Assembly (NCBI GenBank): GCA_938005315.1
Contig: CALLOB010000016.1
Span: 1-63,211 of the forward strand
DNA length: 63,211 bases
From: an uncultured Phycisphaerae bacterium
GTDB lineage: Bacteria > Planctomycetota > Phycisphaerae > UBA1845 > PWPN01
Direction of reading: 5' to 3'
The notes below the pieces were generated by a model. The model was not told where the DNA came from. It worked only from the letters and a program-made list of their open reading frames with translations, and did not search any database. Of the stretch, positions 42,708 through 52,426 are shown one piece after another. Positions within the stretch are counted from its first letter, which is position 1. The number at the start of each line of letters is the position of its first letter. Position numbers and translations under genes: made by a program.

Positions 42708-43582
42708 GGGATCACCTTGTTGAGCGGATAGACGATGATGCCCGAGGCCCCCGCGCGCTGCAGTTGCGGCACGATGACGCGCTCCGTCCGGGCCTCCAGG
42801 ATCACCTCGACGGCGACGTACTGGGGGTCGGCCAGCGACGAGACCGTGGGGGATCGCTCGGCGGGCAGGATGGCCAGGACCTGGTCGAGGTTGGCCCGCG
42901 AGACGTTGAGCTTGAGACCCACCTTGGCCCGGGCGGCGATCGCGGCCTGCAGGAGCAGGCCCAGGGCCTCGATGCGCTCCCGCTTCCACGGGTCGGCCAT
43001 CGCCTTATGCGAGGCGATCAGCCGGGTGGTGGAGGCCAGGATCTCATCGACGATGCGAAGGTTGTTGGCCGCCAGCGACGACCCGGTCTCGGTGATGTCC
43101 ACGATCGCGTCCAGCAGGCGGGCCTTGACCTCGGTGGCTCCCCAGCTGAACTCGATCTTCACGTCGATGCCCCGGTCGCGGAAGTACTCCCTGGTCACGT
43201 TGACCAGCTCGGTCGCGATGATGCCGCCCTGCAGGTCCTCGGGCCGCTGGACTTTCGACTCGTTGGGCACCACCAGCACCCAGCGTGCCGGGCGGCTGGT
43301 GGCCTTGGAGTAGACCAGCTCGCAGACTTCGTGGACGTCGCTGCCGTTCTCGCGGATCCAGTCGTGGCCGGTGAGCCCCACATCGACGACGCCGTCCTCG
43401 ACGTAGCGGCTCATTTCCTGGGCCCGGAACATGATGCAGCGCATCTCGGGGTCGTCGATGGTCGGGTAGTAGCCGCGGGTGGACACGTTCACGGCGTATC
43501 CCGCCCGGGCGAAGAGATCGACGGTGGATTCCATCAGGCTTCCCTTGGGAATGCCGACGGTCAGTACGCGCGTTTCGTTCAC
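42704..43582 (-). CDS. hisG: ATP phosphoribosyltransferase HisG (long form)
   Basis: Catalyses the first, feedback-inhibited step of histidine synthesis. At 292 residues it is the long form with a C-terminal ACT-like regulatory domain (YVAVEVILEARTERVIVPQLQ...GIIVYPLNKVIP). The catalytic part shows VGIPKGSLMESTVDLFARAG, VDVGLTGHDWIRENG and VDITETGSSLAANNLRIVDE. The start is GTG 43582 with AGGAG 9 nt upstream. No other his gene is nearby. It follows an HhH-GPD gene and precedes the TPR lipoprotein. Confidence 0.95.
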   Translation of the reverse strand: MNETRVLTVGIPKGSLMESTVDLFARAGYAVNVSTRGYYPTIDDPEMRCIMFRAQEMSRYVEDGVVDVGLTGHDWIRENGSDVHEVCELVYSKATSRPARWVLVVPNESKVQRPEDLQGGIIATELVNVTREYFRDRGIDVKIEFSWGATEVKARLLDAIVDITETGSSLAANNLRIVDEILASTTRLIASHKAMADPWKRERIEALGLLLQAAIAARAKVGLKLNVSRANLDQVLAILPAERSPTVSSLADPQYVAVEVILEARTERVIVPQLQRAGASGIIVYPLNKVIP

Positions 43583-43631
43583 GTGGTGAATCTCCTGGCG
43601 GTGGCCGCCCCGGTCGCCCGCGGCCGACGGG

Positions 43632-44543
43632 TCATTTTTTTCTCCGAAGGGCGGCCTTGGGCGGTTGGGCCGCCGGGTTCTGGCCCGCGGGCCCGGCCTT
43701 GGGCTGCTGGTCTGCCGGAGCCTGGGCCGCGGGCCTGGCCTTGGGCTGCGGGTGGTCCGGCGGCGACTTGGCCGCGTTCGGTCCGGGCGGCGTTGTGGTC
43801 GCCTTGGCGGCCGGTTTCCGGGCCGACGGTCTTCCTGCCGGTGCCGTCGCCGGCGAAGGCTCTGCCGGCGGAGGCGACGGCGGGGTCGCCGGGGCCGGTT
43901 GGGCGGCCCGCAGTACCTCCTGAAGGTCGAGCCTCGCGCCCCGGGCGCACACGTACCGGTTGAGCAGCAAGGCGAAAACCGCCGCATCGCTGGCGGCCAC
44001 ATGCCGCTCCAGGAAGCCTTGGACCTCGGCGATGTCGCTGACCGGATCCACCAGTTCGTCCTTCCTCAGGACATGGAGGGTCAGTTCGTCCACGGGAATC
44101 GCGTGCCCGTTGAGGGCGAACAGCAGCGTGCAGGCCGCCGCCGCCCGGCTCACGCCGCTGATGGATTCCAGATAGTCGCGAGCCTCCCGACGGCCGCGCT
44201 GGGCGAGGAAGCCCAGATCGAGCCGGTCCTCCCGGCGGCGGATCTCGTTGAGCGCCGCGATGATGTCGCGAGCCTTGGAGGCGGCCAGGGGCACGCCGTC
44301 GGCGATCAGCTCCTCCAGCTCGATCACGGGCGTCACCCGCAGCTCATTGAGGTCCACGACCGCGTTGCGGAGCCGCTGCCGCGTCGCCATGGCCCGGGCC
44401 AGCGAGGTGCATCCGGCGAGGATGCCGACCAGCAGCTGGTCGAGGGGGTCGAGGGGTTCGGGAACCTCGGGCTTGCCGTGCTGACGGAGCAGCCGGTTGT
44501 GCAGCTGCTTCAGGCGCCGGGCGTACTCGCCACCGTGCTTCAT
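43632..44543 (-). CDS. Endonuclease III-like HhH-GPD protein lacking the catalytic Lys and Fe-S cysteines
   Basis: A 303-residue protein. Residues about 20-215 match the endonuclease III (Nth) helix-hairpin-helix glycosylase fold: LDQLLVGILAGCTSLARAMA, YLESISGVSRAAAACTLLF and GHAIPVDELTLHVLRK. The catalytic Asp (PVDE) is kept, but the Lys of GVGRKTA is Ala. The four C-terminal Fe-S cysteines are missing. About 90 Pro/Ala/Lys/Gln-rich residues follow, ending KAALRRKK. It may be a monofunctional glycosylase or a non-catalytic DNA-binding protein. It overlaps rbfA by 4 nt. Confidence 0.8.
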   Translation of the reverse strand: MKHGGEYARRLKQLHNRLLRQHGKPEVPEPLDPLDQLLVGILAGCTSLARAMATRQRLRNAVVDLNELRVTPVIELEELIADGVPLAASKARDIIAALNEIRRREDRLDLGFLAQRGRREARDYLESISGVSRAAAACTLLFALNGHAIPVDELTLHVLRKDELVDPVSDIAEVQGFLERHVAASDAAVFALLLNRYVCARGARLDLQEVLRAAQPAPATPPSPPPAEPSPATAPAGRPSARKPAAKATTTPPGPNAAKSPPDHPQPKARPAAQAPADQQPKAGPAGQNPAAQPPKAALRRKK

Positions 44544-44962
44544 GCCTCGTCTCCCGTTTCCGCGTCCGGGTCGAAGTCGTCGAGGTCCGGCGTCTGGTCA
44601 GCGGAAGCGGCCCGGTCGGAGGCGATCGTCTCGTCGATGAGGCGGATGATCTCCGCGGCCCGCTGGATGGAGCGGTCCAGGTGAAAAGTCAGGTGGGGAC
44701 ACTGGCGGATGGACAGTTCCCTGGCGACCAGACGCTGGACGTAGCTGCGCGCCGACTGCAGCCCGGCGAGGGTGCGGCGCTGGGTCCCGGCCGGGCCCAT
44801 GACGCTGACGAAGACCTTCGCGTGCTCGAGGTCGGCGCTGACCTCGACGCGGGTCACGCTCGAAAATGGAGCGATGCGGGGATCGCTGAGCCGGCCGGCG
44901 ATCGCGTTGCTGACCACGGAACGCACGACGCTGGCCACCCGCTCGGGTCGGTAGGATTTCAT
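44540..44962 (-). CDS. rbfA: Ribosome-binding factor A
   Basis: RbfA assists late 30S subunit maturation and 16S rRNA 5' processing. The 140-residue protein has the type II KH-like family features: YRPERVASVVRSVVSNAIA, DPRIAPFSSVTRVEVSADLEHAKVFVSVMG and LTFHLDRSIQRAAEIIRLID. The tail is acidic (DLDDFDPDAETGDEA). Its position downstream of infB and ylxP is the classical nusA-infB-rbfA order. The stop overlaps the next start by 4 nt. Confidence 0.95.
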   Translation of the reverse strand: MKSYRPERVASVVRSVVSNAIAGRLSDPRIAPFSSVTRVEVSADLEHAKVFVSVMGPAGTQRRTLAGLQSARSYVQRLVARELSIRQCPHLTFHLDRSIQRAAEIIRLIDETIASDRAASADQTPDLDDFDPDAETGDEA

Positions 44963-44995
44963 CTTGCCCGTCGCCCCCCGGGGCGCCCGCTGGAC

Positions 44996-45277
44996 TCAGA
45001 GGATCTCCGTCTCCCAGTCGACCAGGGAGACGGATACGTCATTTCTCACATATTCGACGATCGTATCCAGGCAGCCGGCCACGAAACGCCGGTCGTTCGC
45101 CACCACGGCGACGCCGAGCTCCGCCTGCCGGCGATGGTCTAGGCTGCCGACCTCGGCCACCGAGACGTTGTAGCGGCCGGCGAGCCGCTCCTTGAGGCTT
45201 CGTACCAGGCGGCGCTTGTCCTTCAGCGACGTCGCCTCGTACAACGCCAGCCTGAACCGCAGCGTTCCGACGACCAT
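44996..45277 (-). CDS. ylxP: YlxP/DUF503 family protein
   Basis: A 93-residue DUF503 protein, commonly encoded between infB and rbfA and implicated in ribosome function. MVVGTLRFRLALYEATSLKDKRRLVRSLKERL and the DHRRQAELGVAVVANDRRFV core are typical. ATG 45277 gives the family N-terminus; GTG 45286 is in frame. It sits 37 nt after infB. Confidence 0.9.
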   Translation of the reverse strand: MVVGTLRFRLALYEATSLKDKRRLVRSLKERLAGRYNVSVAEVGSLDHRRQAELGVAVVANDRRFVAGCLDTIVEYVRNDVSVSLVDWETEIL

Positions 45278-45314
45278 GCCCGGCACGGCGCATCCGGCTC
45301 CCGCGGCCGCTCTT

Positions 45315-48056
45315 CTACAGCGAGCGGGCCGTCTCCACGAGTTCGTAGGTCTCGATCACGTCCCCCGGCTTGACGTCGTCGAAGTTCTCCACCCGGATGC
45401 CGCACTCCATGCCCGCCCGGACCTCGCGGGCGTCGTCCTTGAACCGCCGCAGGGAGGCGATGGCCCGGTGCCGCTCGTTCTTCACGTCGTCCTGCGTCGG
45501 GATGATGATCTGGCCGTCGCGGATCAGACGCACCCGGTGCGACCGCTGGATCGTTCCCTCGATGACCATGCAGCCGGCGATGGTGCCGACCTTGGAGACC
45601 TGGAAGATCTCGCGCACCTCGGCCTTGCCGCGGACCTCCTCCCTGCGTTCCGGCGTCAGAAGCCCCTCGAGGGCCCTGCGGATGTCATCGATCACCTCGT
45701 AGATGATGCGGTAGGTCCGGATGTCCACGCGGGCGAGATCCGCGCGCCGCTGCGCGCCGCTTTCCGCCGAGACGTTGAAGCCGACGATGATCGCCGAGCT
45801 CGCCTCGGCCAGCACGACGTCGCTCTCGGTGATGCTGCCGATCCCGGTGTGCAGGATGTTGAGCTTGACCTGGTCGCCGGGCAGATCCTGCAGCGACTTG
45901 AGAATCGCATCGATCGAGCCGGATACGTCCGCCCGCAGGATCATGTTGAGCTCCGGCAGCTTGCCGGCCGCACGCTGCTGGAAAAGATCATCCAGCGTGC
46001 GCGGCTTGGTCGGCCGGCTCAGGCTCTCCTGCCGGCGGAGGGTTCTCTGCTCCTCGGCGATCTGCTTGGCACGCTGCAGGCTTTCCAGGGCGTACAGGCC
46101 GTCTCCGGCATTGGGCACCTCGTCCAGCCCCGCCAGCTCCACCGGCATGCCTGGCGTCGCTTCGGCGATCACCCGCCCGCGGTCGTCGCGGAGCGTTCGC
46201 ACCCGTCCGGCGGCCGAGCCGCACACCACGAAGTCGCCGGTGCGGAGCGTACCCTCGCGGATCAGCACGCGGGCCAGCGGCCCGAACCCGGTCTTCATCT
46301 GGGCCTCGATAACCGTTCCGGACGCCGGCACCGTCGGGTCGGCCTTCAGGTCCAGCAGCTCCGACAGCGTGGACAGGTGGGCCACCAGCTCCTCGACGCC
46401 GACGCCGGTGGTCGCCGAGGTCTTGATCACGTCGATGTCCCCGCCCCACTCCGAGGGCGTCAGGCCGTGCTCGGACAGCTGTCCGTAGACCTTGTTGATG
46501 TCCACGCCCGGCAGGTCGATCTTGTTCAGGGCCACCACGATCGCAACCTTGGCGGCCTTGGCGTGGTTGATGGCCTCGGCGGTCTGCGGCATCACCCCGT
46601 CGTCGGCGGCCACCACCAGCACCACCACGTCGGTCATGTTGGCGCCCCGGGCGCGCATGGCGGTGAAGGCCTCATGGCCGGGCGTGTCCAGGAATGTGAC
46701 CCGCAGGTTGCCGCGGTCCACCATGTAGGCCCCGATATGCTGGGTGATGCCGCCGGCCTCCCCGGCGGCCACCGACGTCCGGCGGATCGCGTCCAGCAGA
46801 CTGGTCTTGCCGTGATCGACGTGCCCGAGCATGGTGACCACCGGCGGACGCGGCCGCAGGTTGACGCGTGGGCGTTGCGCGACCTCCTCCAACAACAGAT
46901 CCATGGCCGTCCGGGGCCTGACCACCTCCAGCTCGATGCCGAAGTCCAGCATCACCATCTGGGCGATGTCCGCCGGAAGAACCGAATTGCGGTTGATCAT
47001 CATGCCGTGATCGCTCTTGAATTTCGGCCACAGCTGGTTCAGGCCGATGCCGGTCGCGGCGCACAACTCGTGGACCACGATCGGCTCGGTGATCTGGGCC
47101 TTGGTCTTCCGGGGCGCGATCACCGGGGCGGACGGGCCCCGGGTCCGCTCCACCGCCCGCCGGGAGCGGATGCCCTGACCGCTGGCCGCCTCCAGACGCT
47201 CCTGCCGCTCCAGCAGGTCGCGGTCGTTCCACTCTCGCAACCGTTCGCCGATCTCCTGGAGCGAGCGGCCGCTGCGCCGCGGATTGGCCCGGTGCTTGGC
47301 CTTTCTCACGGCTTCCTCCTCCGCCGCAGTCCGCGCGCGCCCGAAACGCCCGCGAGGCCCGGGCTCGTCATCGCGCAACACCGGACCGCCGATCGGTGGT
47401 CGCGGGGCCCGGGGCACCGGCGGGTGAATGGGGTCGGGCTTGGCATAGCCGACGATCTGGGGGCCCTTGAGCTGCGCGGCCGCCGGGATATTCTGCGGGC
47501 CGGCCGGCACGATCCGCTCTCTGGGAGGCGGCGGCGGTGGCGGCGGTGGCGGCGGTGGCGGCGGCGGTGGCGAGGCCGTAACCGGAGCCGTGACCTGCGT
47601 GGCCGGAGCCCGCGCGGCGACCTGAACCGGCGCCTCTTTCGCAGCTGCGGCCTCGAGGGCCGGCGCCGGCTCGGGCGGCAATTGTGGACCGGTCGTCCCG
47701 ATCACCGCCTCGGGGGCCTGCGGGGGGACTACGGGTTCCTCCGGCCCGGCCGGCGGCGCCGGCTCAACCGGCGGCGTCTGGGTTTTCCCGGCCTCCTCGA
47801 CCTCTTTTTTGGTCTGCCGCGGCTTGCGCCTCGAACGGACCTTCTCGAGATCCACCGGCGCGGAGTCCTCAACCGCCGTCGCGTGGGTGTGGGACTCGCT
47901 GAACCATTCGCGGATGGTCTCGGCAAGCCCGGCGGACACCGTGGACATGTGGTTGGTGATGCCCTCGACCTGTTCCTCGCGGCACTTCTCGAGGATCGCC
48001 TTGCTGGTGACGCCCAGCTCCTTGCTCAGTGTGTGGACACGCAGTTTGTCCGCCAA
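45315..48056 (-). CDS. infB: Translation initiation factor IF-2
   Basis: The GTPase that delivers initiator tRNA to the 30S P-site. The 913-residue protein starts with an IF2_N-like motif ([21 protein letters not shown]), then a long Pro/Ala-rich linker with 16 consecutive prolines (residues 163-178), a second IF2_N helix, and the G domain with GHVDHGKTS (G1), DTPGHEAF (G3) and ALNKIDLP (G4). C-terminal domains II-IV complete it ([27 protein letters not shown]). The polyproline run implies dependence on EF-P. Confidence 0.97.
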   Translation of the reverse strand: MADKLRVHTLSKELGVTSKAILEKCREEQVEGITNHMSTVSAGLAETIREWFSESHTHATAVEDSAPVDLEKVRSRRKPRQTKKEVEEAGKTQTPPVEPAPPAGPEEPVVPPQAPEAVIGTTGPQLPPEPAPALEAAAAKEAPVQVAARAPATQVTAPVTASPPPPPPPPPPPPPPPPRERIVPAGPQNIPAAAQLKGPQIVGYAKPDPIHPPVPRAPRPPIGGPVLRDDEPGPRGRFGRARTAAEEEAVRKAKHRANPRRSGRSLQEIGERLREWNDRDLLERQERLEAASGQGIRSRRAVERTRGPSAPVIAPRKTKAQITEPIVVHELCAATGIGLNQLWPKFKSDHGMMINRNSVLPADIAQMVMLDFGIELEVVRPRTAMDLLLEEVAQRPRVNLRPRPPVVTMLGHVDHGKTSLLDAIRRTSVAAGEAGGITQHIGAYMVDRGNLRVTFLDTPGHEAFTAMRARGANMTDVVVLVVAADDGVMPQTAEAINHAKAAKVAIVVALNKIDLPGVDINKVYGQLSEHGLTPSEWGGDIDVIKTSATTGVGVEELVAHLSTLSELLDLKADPTVPASGTVIEAQMKTGFGPLARVLIREGTLRTGDFVVCGSAAGRVRTLRDDRGRVIAEATPGMPVELAGLDEVPNAGDGLYALESLQRAKQIAEEQRTLRRQESLSRPTKPRTLDDLFQQRAAGKLPELNMILRADVSGSIDAILKSLQDLPGDQVKLNILHTGIGSITESDVVLAEASSAIIVGFNVSAESGAQRRADLARVDIRTYRIIYEVIDDIRRALEGLLTPERREEVRGKAEVREIFQVSKVGTIAGCMVIEGTIQRSHRVRLIRDGQIIIPTQDDVKNERHRAIASLRRFKDDAREVRAGMECGIRVENFDDVKPGDVIETYELVETARSL

Positions 48057-48157
48057 GCCTGACCTCCCTGGCCACCGCCGACCTTGCTATCGCCGCCGCA
48101 GCCGATCCCCACGGGCCGCGGCCCGCGATCCTCCGCCATGCTTTGCCGAAAGGGCCC

Positions 48158-49606
48158 TCACGACTCGTTCTCCGGCTCCCGGGACCCGGATCCGGGCTCT
48201 TCATCGGAGACGTCGCCCCGTTCGACCGCCTCCGGCGGCGAGCCGTCGCCGCGCTCCGGCGATGGACCGTCGCCCTCCACCGGGGCCGCAGCCTCGGCGG
48301 GCGCGGCCTCGCCCGACACAGGAACGCCCTGAAGCAGCGCGTCAATGCCCTCGCCGAGCGGCGCGCCGATCACCGCCGTCCCTTCGCGGCCGGCATCCCC
48401 CGGAGCCTGCTCGGCCGCCGCCGCCGCTTCCGCCGCAGCGGCCGCCGCTGCGGCCTTCTCCGCGGCAATCCGCTTGGCCGCCTCGGAGGCCACGGCGATC
48501 ACCTTCTCGGCCAGCTCGGGCGTGATGCCCAGCGTGCTGACCAGCGGATCGGCGCCGACTTCCTCGATGTCCATCAGCGACACCAGCCCCATGGCCATGA
48601 TCTTCTCGATCTTCTCGTTGTCCATGCCCTCGACCTGCGAGAGCACCTTCTCCAGGTCATCCAGGTTCTTGTTGTATTCCGCCGGGGTGAGGATATCGAT
48701 GTCCCAGCCGGTCAGGCGGGCGGCCAGCCGGACGTTCTGCCCGCGCTTGCCGATCGCCAGGGACAGCTGGTCCTCGGGAACCACCACCGTCGCGCGGCCC
48801 AGCTCGAAACACAGCGCCGTCTCGGTCACCTCCGCCGGCTTGAGGGCGTTGCCGATCAGGATCTGCGACGATTCGTTCCAGCGCACGATGTCGATCTTCT
48901 CGCCGCCGAGCTCGACGACGATGTTGCGGATGCGGCTGCCGCGCACGCCGACGCAGGCACCCACCGCATCGACCTTCGCGTCGATGGAGGACACCGCGAT
49001 CTTGGTGCGATAGCCGGCCTCCCGGGCCAGGGCCTTGATCTCGATGATCCGCTCGGCCACCTCCGGAACCTCCAGCTCGAACAAACGGCGGATAAAGTCG
49101 GGGTGCGAGCGGCTGAGCACGATCTTCACCTGGCGGGGTGTCTCCCGGACGTCCAGGATCAGGCACCGGATCCGCTCCCCGGGGTGCTGCGACTCGCCGG
49201 GGATCTGCTCGCTCCTGGGCAGGAAACCCTCGGTGCGCCCGAGGTTCACCACCAGGGCGCCCCCTTCGAAGCGCGAAACCGTGCCGGTGACGATCGTCCC
49301 CTGTCGCTCGAGGAACTCCTCGTAGATGCTGCCGCGCTCGGCCTCGCGGATCCGCTGGATCATCACCTGCTTGGCGGTCTGGGCGGCGATCCGGCCGAGC
49401 TCCTTCATGTCCAGCGGCACGCCGTTGCGGCTGGCGCTGATGTCGCCGGTCAGCCGGTCGATGGCCACCTGGACCTCGTCGGTCGGACCGTACTGCTTGT
49501 GTACGGCCGAGATCATGGCCTGCTCGAGGTCGGCGAAGACCGCCTCTTTCTCGATGTTCTTGTCGCGCGCGATACTGTCGACGTTGCGGATCAGCTCGGC
49601 ATTCAT
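48158..49606 (-). CDS. nusA: Transcription termination/antitermination factor NusA
   Basis: NusA binds RNA polymerase and modulates pausing, termination and antitermination. The 482-residue protein has the N-terminal polymerase-binding domain (1-125), an S1 domain (GTIVTGTVSRFEGGALVVNLG), KH1/KH2 (ACVGVRGSRIRNIVVELGGE, LSLAIGKRGQNVRLAARLTGWDID) and a C-terminal helical domain with an Ala/Glu-rich tail. It heads the leftward nusA-infB-ylxP-rbfA operon. rimP, often upstream, is not present, and ylxR is absent from the 101-nt nusA-infB gap. Confidence 0.96.
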   Translation of the reverse strand: MNAELIRNVDSIARDKNIEKEAVFADLEQAMISAVHKQYGPTDEVQVAIDRLTGDISASRNGVPLDMKELGRIAAQTAKQVMIQRIREAERGSIYEEFLERQGTIVTGTVSRFEGGALVVNLGRTEGFLPRSEQIPGESQHPGERIRCLILDVRETPRQVKIVLSRSHPDFIRRLFELEVPEVAERIIEIKALAREAGYRTKIAVSSIDAKVDAVGACVGVRGSRIRNIVVELGGEKIDIVRWNESSQILIGNALKPAEVTETALCFELGRATVVVPEDQLSLAIGKRGQNVRLAARLTGWDIDILTPAEYNKNLDDLEKVLSQVEGMDNEKIEKIMAMGLVSLMDIEEVGADPLVSTLGITPELAEKVIAVASEAAKRIAAEKAAAAAAAAEAAAAAEQAPGDAGREGTAVIGAPLGEGIDALLQGVPVSGEAAPAEAAAPVEGDGPSPERGDGSPPEAVERGDVSDEEPGSGSREPENES

Positions 49607-49730
49607 GGGCTCACTTCACCTCGTTGTTCAGAGCAGCCCCCCCGGAGGGGAGTCGCCCCTATGTCCCGCGGATGGCCACGGCCGCCGACGTTCCCCCCGG
49701 CAACCGCCTCGCGGAAACCGGGGGAACAAA

Positions 49731-49760
49731 AAAAGTGGGTCGCCTGCCGGGCCCACTTTT
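49731..49760 (-). terminator. Rho-independent terminator of the UgpC-type ATPase gene
   Basis: A perfect 9-bp stem, AAAAGTGGG (49731-49739) and CCCACTTTT (49752-49760), with a 12-nt loop. Read on the minus strand, the stem runs into seven or more T residues. It lies about 130 nt past the ATPase stop and before nusA, so it separates the two leftward units. The rest of the 283-nt gap holds no gene. Confidence 0.8.
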
Positions 49761-49889
49761 CGAGCGCCGGCCCGGTTCGAACGGGCCGGCCGGGGTCGCA
49801 GGTTGACGACCAGGCATCACCGCATCGCCCACCTCCGTGCGGGGTGCGCCGCCTGAGCCTGCGGGCCGCGCCGCCGGTGCATGGTCCCC

Positions 49890-51029
49890 TCAGGCTGCAC
49901 TGGCCTGCTCTCCGGCACTGCTCAGGCTGACATTCACGCCTTCGTCCCCGGGCTCGAAAAGATGAACCGCATCCATGTTCACGTACATGGCCAGCTCGAC
50001 GCCGTCCCGCAACCCGCGGTCGGCGTCGATCCGGCAGATCAGTCGCTGCTGGCCGAGCGTCTGAGCGTACACGTCCATCTTGTCGCCCAGGGGTTCGACC
50101 ACGGTCACCGCCACCTTCAGCACGTTACCGTCAGCGCCGTAACGGTCCGACCGGTGCGTCAGACTCTCCGGTCGGATGCCCAGCACCGCCGCCTGCCCGA
50201 CCCGCTCCTGCAGCCGCCGCCGGAGCTGCGGGGGGAATCGCAGCCGCTCGGCCCCGCTGTCGAACCACAGCCCGCCGTCACCGCCGACCAGCCGCCCGGT
50301 CAGAAAGTTCATCGGCGGCGTCCCCACAAAGCCGGCCACGAAACGGTTCACCGGCCGGTCATAGACCTCCAGGGGCGCGGCACACTGCTGGATACGGCCG
50401 TCCTTCATCACCACCACGCGGTCGCCCAGCGTCATCGCCTCTTCCTGGTCGTGCGTGACGTAGATCGTCGTCGTCGCCAGCCGGCGGTGCAGCCGCTTGA
50501 GCTCGGCCCGCATCTCGACCCGGAGCTTGGCATCCAGGTTGCTCAGCGGCTCGTCGAACAGGAACGCCTTGGGCGTCCGCACGATCGCCCGCCCGACCGC
50601 CACCCGCTGCCGCTGCCCCCCGGACAACGCCCTGGGCTTGCGGTCCAGCAGAGATTCGATTCCCAGCATCCGGGCGGCTTCGCGCACCCTCCGGTCGATC
50701 TCGTCCCGGGGCACACGCCTGAGCTTCAGCCCGAAAGCCATGTTCCTGTACACCGTCATGTGCGGGTACAGGGCGTAATTCTGAAACACCATCGCGATGT
50801 CCCGGTCCTTCGGCGGGACATCGTTGACCACCCGGTCGTCGATCCGGATCGTGCCGGCCGAGACGTCCTCCAGGCCGGCCACCATCCGAAGCGTCGTGCT
50901 CTTGCCGCAGCCCGAAGGCCCGACCAGAACCACGAACTCGCGGTCCTCGATCCGCAGCGACAGGTTATCAACAGCCTTGACGTTGCCGGGGTAAACCTTC
51001 GAGACGGACTCTAAGATGACCTCCGCCAT
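49890..51029 (-). CDS. UgpC/MalK/MsmK-type ABC transporter ATPase
   Basis: A 379-residue ATPase of sugar or glycerol-3-phosphate ABC importers, also used as a shared ATPase by several importers. It has Walker A GPSGCGKST (about 37-45), the Q-loop MVFQNYALYPHMTVYRNMAFG, the signature LSGGQRQRVAVGRAI, Walker B AFLFDEPLSNLDAKLR and the switch His THDQEEAM. The C-terminal TOBE/regulatory domain contains LGIRPESL and FVGTPPMNFL. ATG 51029 is chosen from the family N-terminus (MAEVILESVSKVYPG). No permease or binding protein is adjacent, which fits a multitask ATPase. Confidence 0.93.
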   Translation of the reverse strand: MAEVILESVSKVYPGNVKAVDNLSLRIEDREFVVLVGPSGCGKSTTLRMVAGLEDVSAGTIRIDDRVVNDVPPKDRDIAMVFQNYALYPHMTVYRNMAFGLKLRRVPRDEIDRRVREAARMLGIESLLDRKPRALSGGQRQRVAVGRAIVRTPKAFLFDEPLSNLDAKLRVEMRAELKRLHRRLATTTIYVTHDQEEAMTLGDRVVVMKDGRIQQCAAPLEVYDRPVNRFVAGFVGTPPMNFLTGRLVGGDGGLWFDSGAERLRFPPQLRRRLQERVGQAAVLGIRPESLTHRSDRYGADGNVLKVAVTVVEPLGDKMDVYAQTLGQQRLICRIDADRGLRDGVELAMYVNMDAVHLFEPGDEGVNVSLSSAGEQASAA

Positions 51030-51378
51030 GAGGTTGCACTCCGGACGCCGGCAGCCGGGCCGCCGTAGGCTCAAGGCTTACCGGTGATTATAAGCCCGCC
51101 GGCGGCCCTGTCAACGAACCGACAGCCGCCCCCGAAGACTCGCCGCGGCTCCCGGACGCGGCCCGGAACGTCCATGCATGCGATGCCCGCAGCCTGTCCG
51201 GCCGGTCATGGGATCCCGGGCAGGGGCGGGAGGGACAAACATCTCCCCGGGCGGTGCCCGACGACCTGCCCCTGAGGGGCCATGCTGCGGCGACGAGAAA
51301 GGCGGCCACCATGGGCCGACGCCCGGTGGCGGCCCCGGAGCGGCGGGGTTCAGCGGTCGCTCGCGGTCGGACGCACGC

Positions 51379-51407
51379 TTGACGCCCCCCGTGCCAGGGG
51401 ATATACC
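51379..51407 (+). promoter_or_regulatory. Sigma-70-type promoter of the wbp-like operon
   Basis: TTGACG (51379-51384), exactly 17 bp, then TATACC (51402-51407) and GTGG. It lies about 60 nt before the TTG start at 51470 and is the best promoter match in the window. The 440-nt gap (51030-51469) holds no other recognisable feature. Confidence 0.65.
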
Positions 51408-51469
51408 GTGGCCTGCATCCGGCGAACGCCATCGGGGGCGGTCGCAGCGCGGTCAGGCGGGATCCACCC

Positions 51470-52417
51470 TTGAGCAACTTCGCACTGATCGGCGCCGCAG
51501 GCTTCATCGCTCCGCGGCACATGAAGGCCATCGCTGAAACCGGCCATCAGCTCCTGGCGGTGACCGATCCTCATGACGCCGTCGGGGTGATCGACCAGTA
51601 CTTTCCTCAGGCCCGCTACTTCCCGGAGATCGAGCGGTTCGACCGCTTCCTGGAGAAACAGCGGCGCCTCCCGCCCGAGCAGCACGTGCACTATGTGAGC
51701 ATCTGCTCCCCGAACTATCTCCACGACGCGCACGTGCGGCTGGCCCTGCGCGTCCGGGCCCACGCGATCTGCGAGAAACCGCTGGTGATCAACCCATGGA
51801 ACCTCGATCAGCTCGCCGACATCGAGCAGGAAACCGGCCGACGGGTGTTCAATGTGCTGCAGTTGCGCATGCACCCGGCGGTGATCGACCTCCGCCGCCG
51901 TCTGCAGACCTCGCCCCCTTCCGGCCGCACGGCCATCGATCTGGCGTATATCACCCGCCGGGGGGCGTGGTACCAGGTCTCCTGGAAGGGCGACGAAGCC
52001 CGCTCCGGCGGTCTGGTCACGAACATCGGCATCCACTTCTTCGACATGCTGATGTGGCTCTTCGGTCCGGCCCAGGCGGCGGTGGTGCACCACCGGGCTG
52101 CCGACCGGGTGGCCGGATGCCTCGAGCTGGAGCGGGCTAAGGTCCGCTGGTTCCTCTCGATCAACGCCGAGGATCTGCCCGCCGAGGCCCAGGCCGCGGG
52201 CCGGCATGCCTGGCGTCAGCTCACCTTCGACGGCCAGGTCTTCGAGTTTTCCGAAGGCTTCACCGACCTGCACACGCTAGTCTACCGCGACATCCTCGCC
52301 GGAGGCGGATTCGGCATCGAGGATGCCCGGCCGTCGATCAGCCTGGTGCACCAGCTCCGCACCTGCGATGTATCCGCCGCCAGCCGGGAGGACGGACACC
52401 CGCTGCTGTTTCGATAG
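51470..52417 (+). CDS. UDP-GlcNAcA-type 3-dehydrogenase (WlbA/WbpB-like)
   Basis: A 315-residue Gfo/Idh/MocA enzyme that in relatives oxidises C3 of UDP-N-acetylglucosaminuronate. Key motifs are FALIGAAGFIAPRHMKAI (4-21), YVSICSPNYLHDAHVRLAL, AICEKPLVI, QLRMHPAVIDLRR and WKGDEARSGGLVTNIGIHFFDML. The start is TTG 51470; the resulting MSNFALIGAAG matches the family N-terminus exactly. The next two genes (acetyltransferase, aminotransferase) complete the 3-amino-3-deoxy modification, so this specific role is well supported. Confidence 0.88.
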   Translation: MSNFALIGAAGFIAPRHMKAIAETGHQLLAVTDPHDAVGVIDQYFPQARYFPEIERFDRFLEKQRRLPPEQHVHYVSICSPNYLHDAHVRLALRVRAHAICEKPLVINPWNLDQLADIEQETGRRVFNVLQLRMHPAVIDLRRRLQTSPPSGRTAIDLAYITRRGAWYQVSWKGDEARSGGLVTNIGIHFFDMLMWLFGPAQAAVVHHRAADRVAGCLELERAKVRWFLSINAEDLPAEAQAAGRHAWRQLTFDGQVFEFSEGFTDLHTLVYRDILAGGGFGIEDARPSISLVHQLRTCDVSAASREDGHPLLFR

Positions 52418-52426
52418 GAGGCCCCG

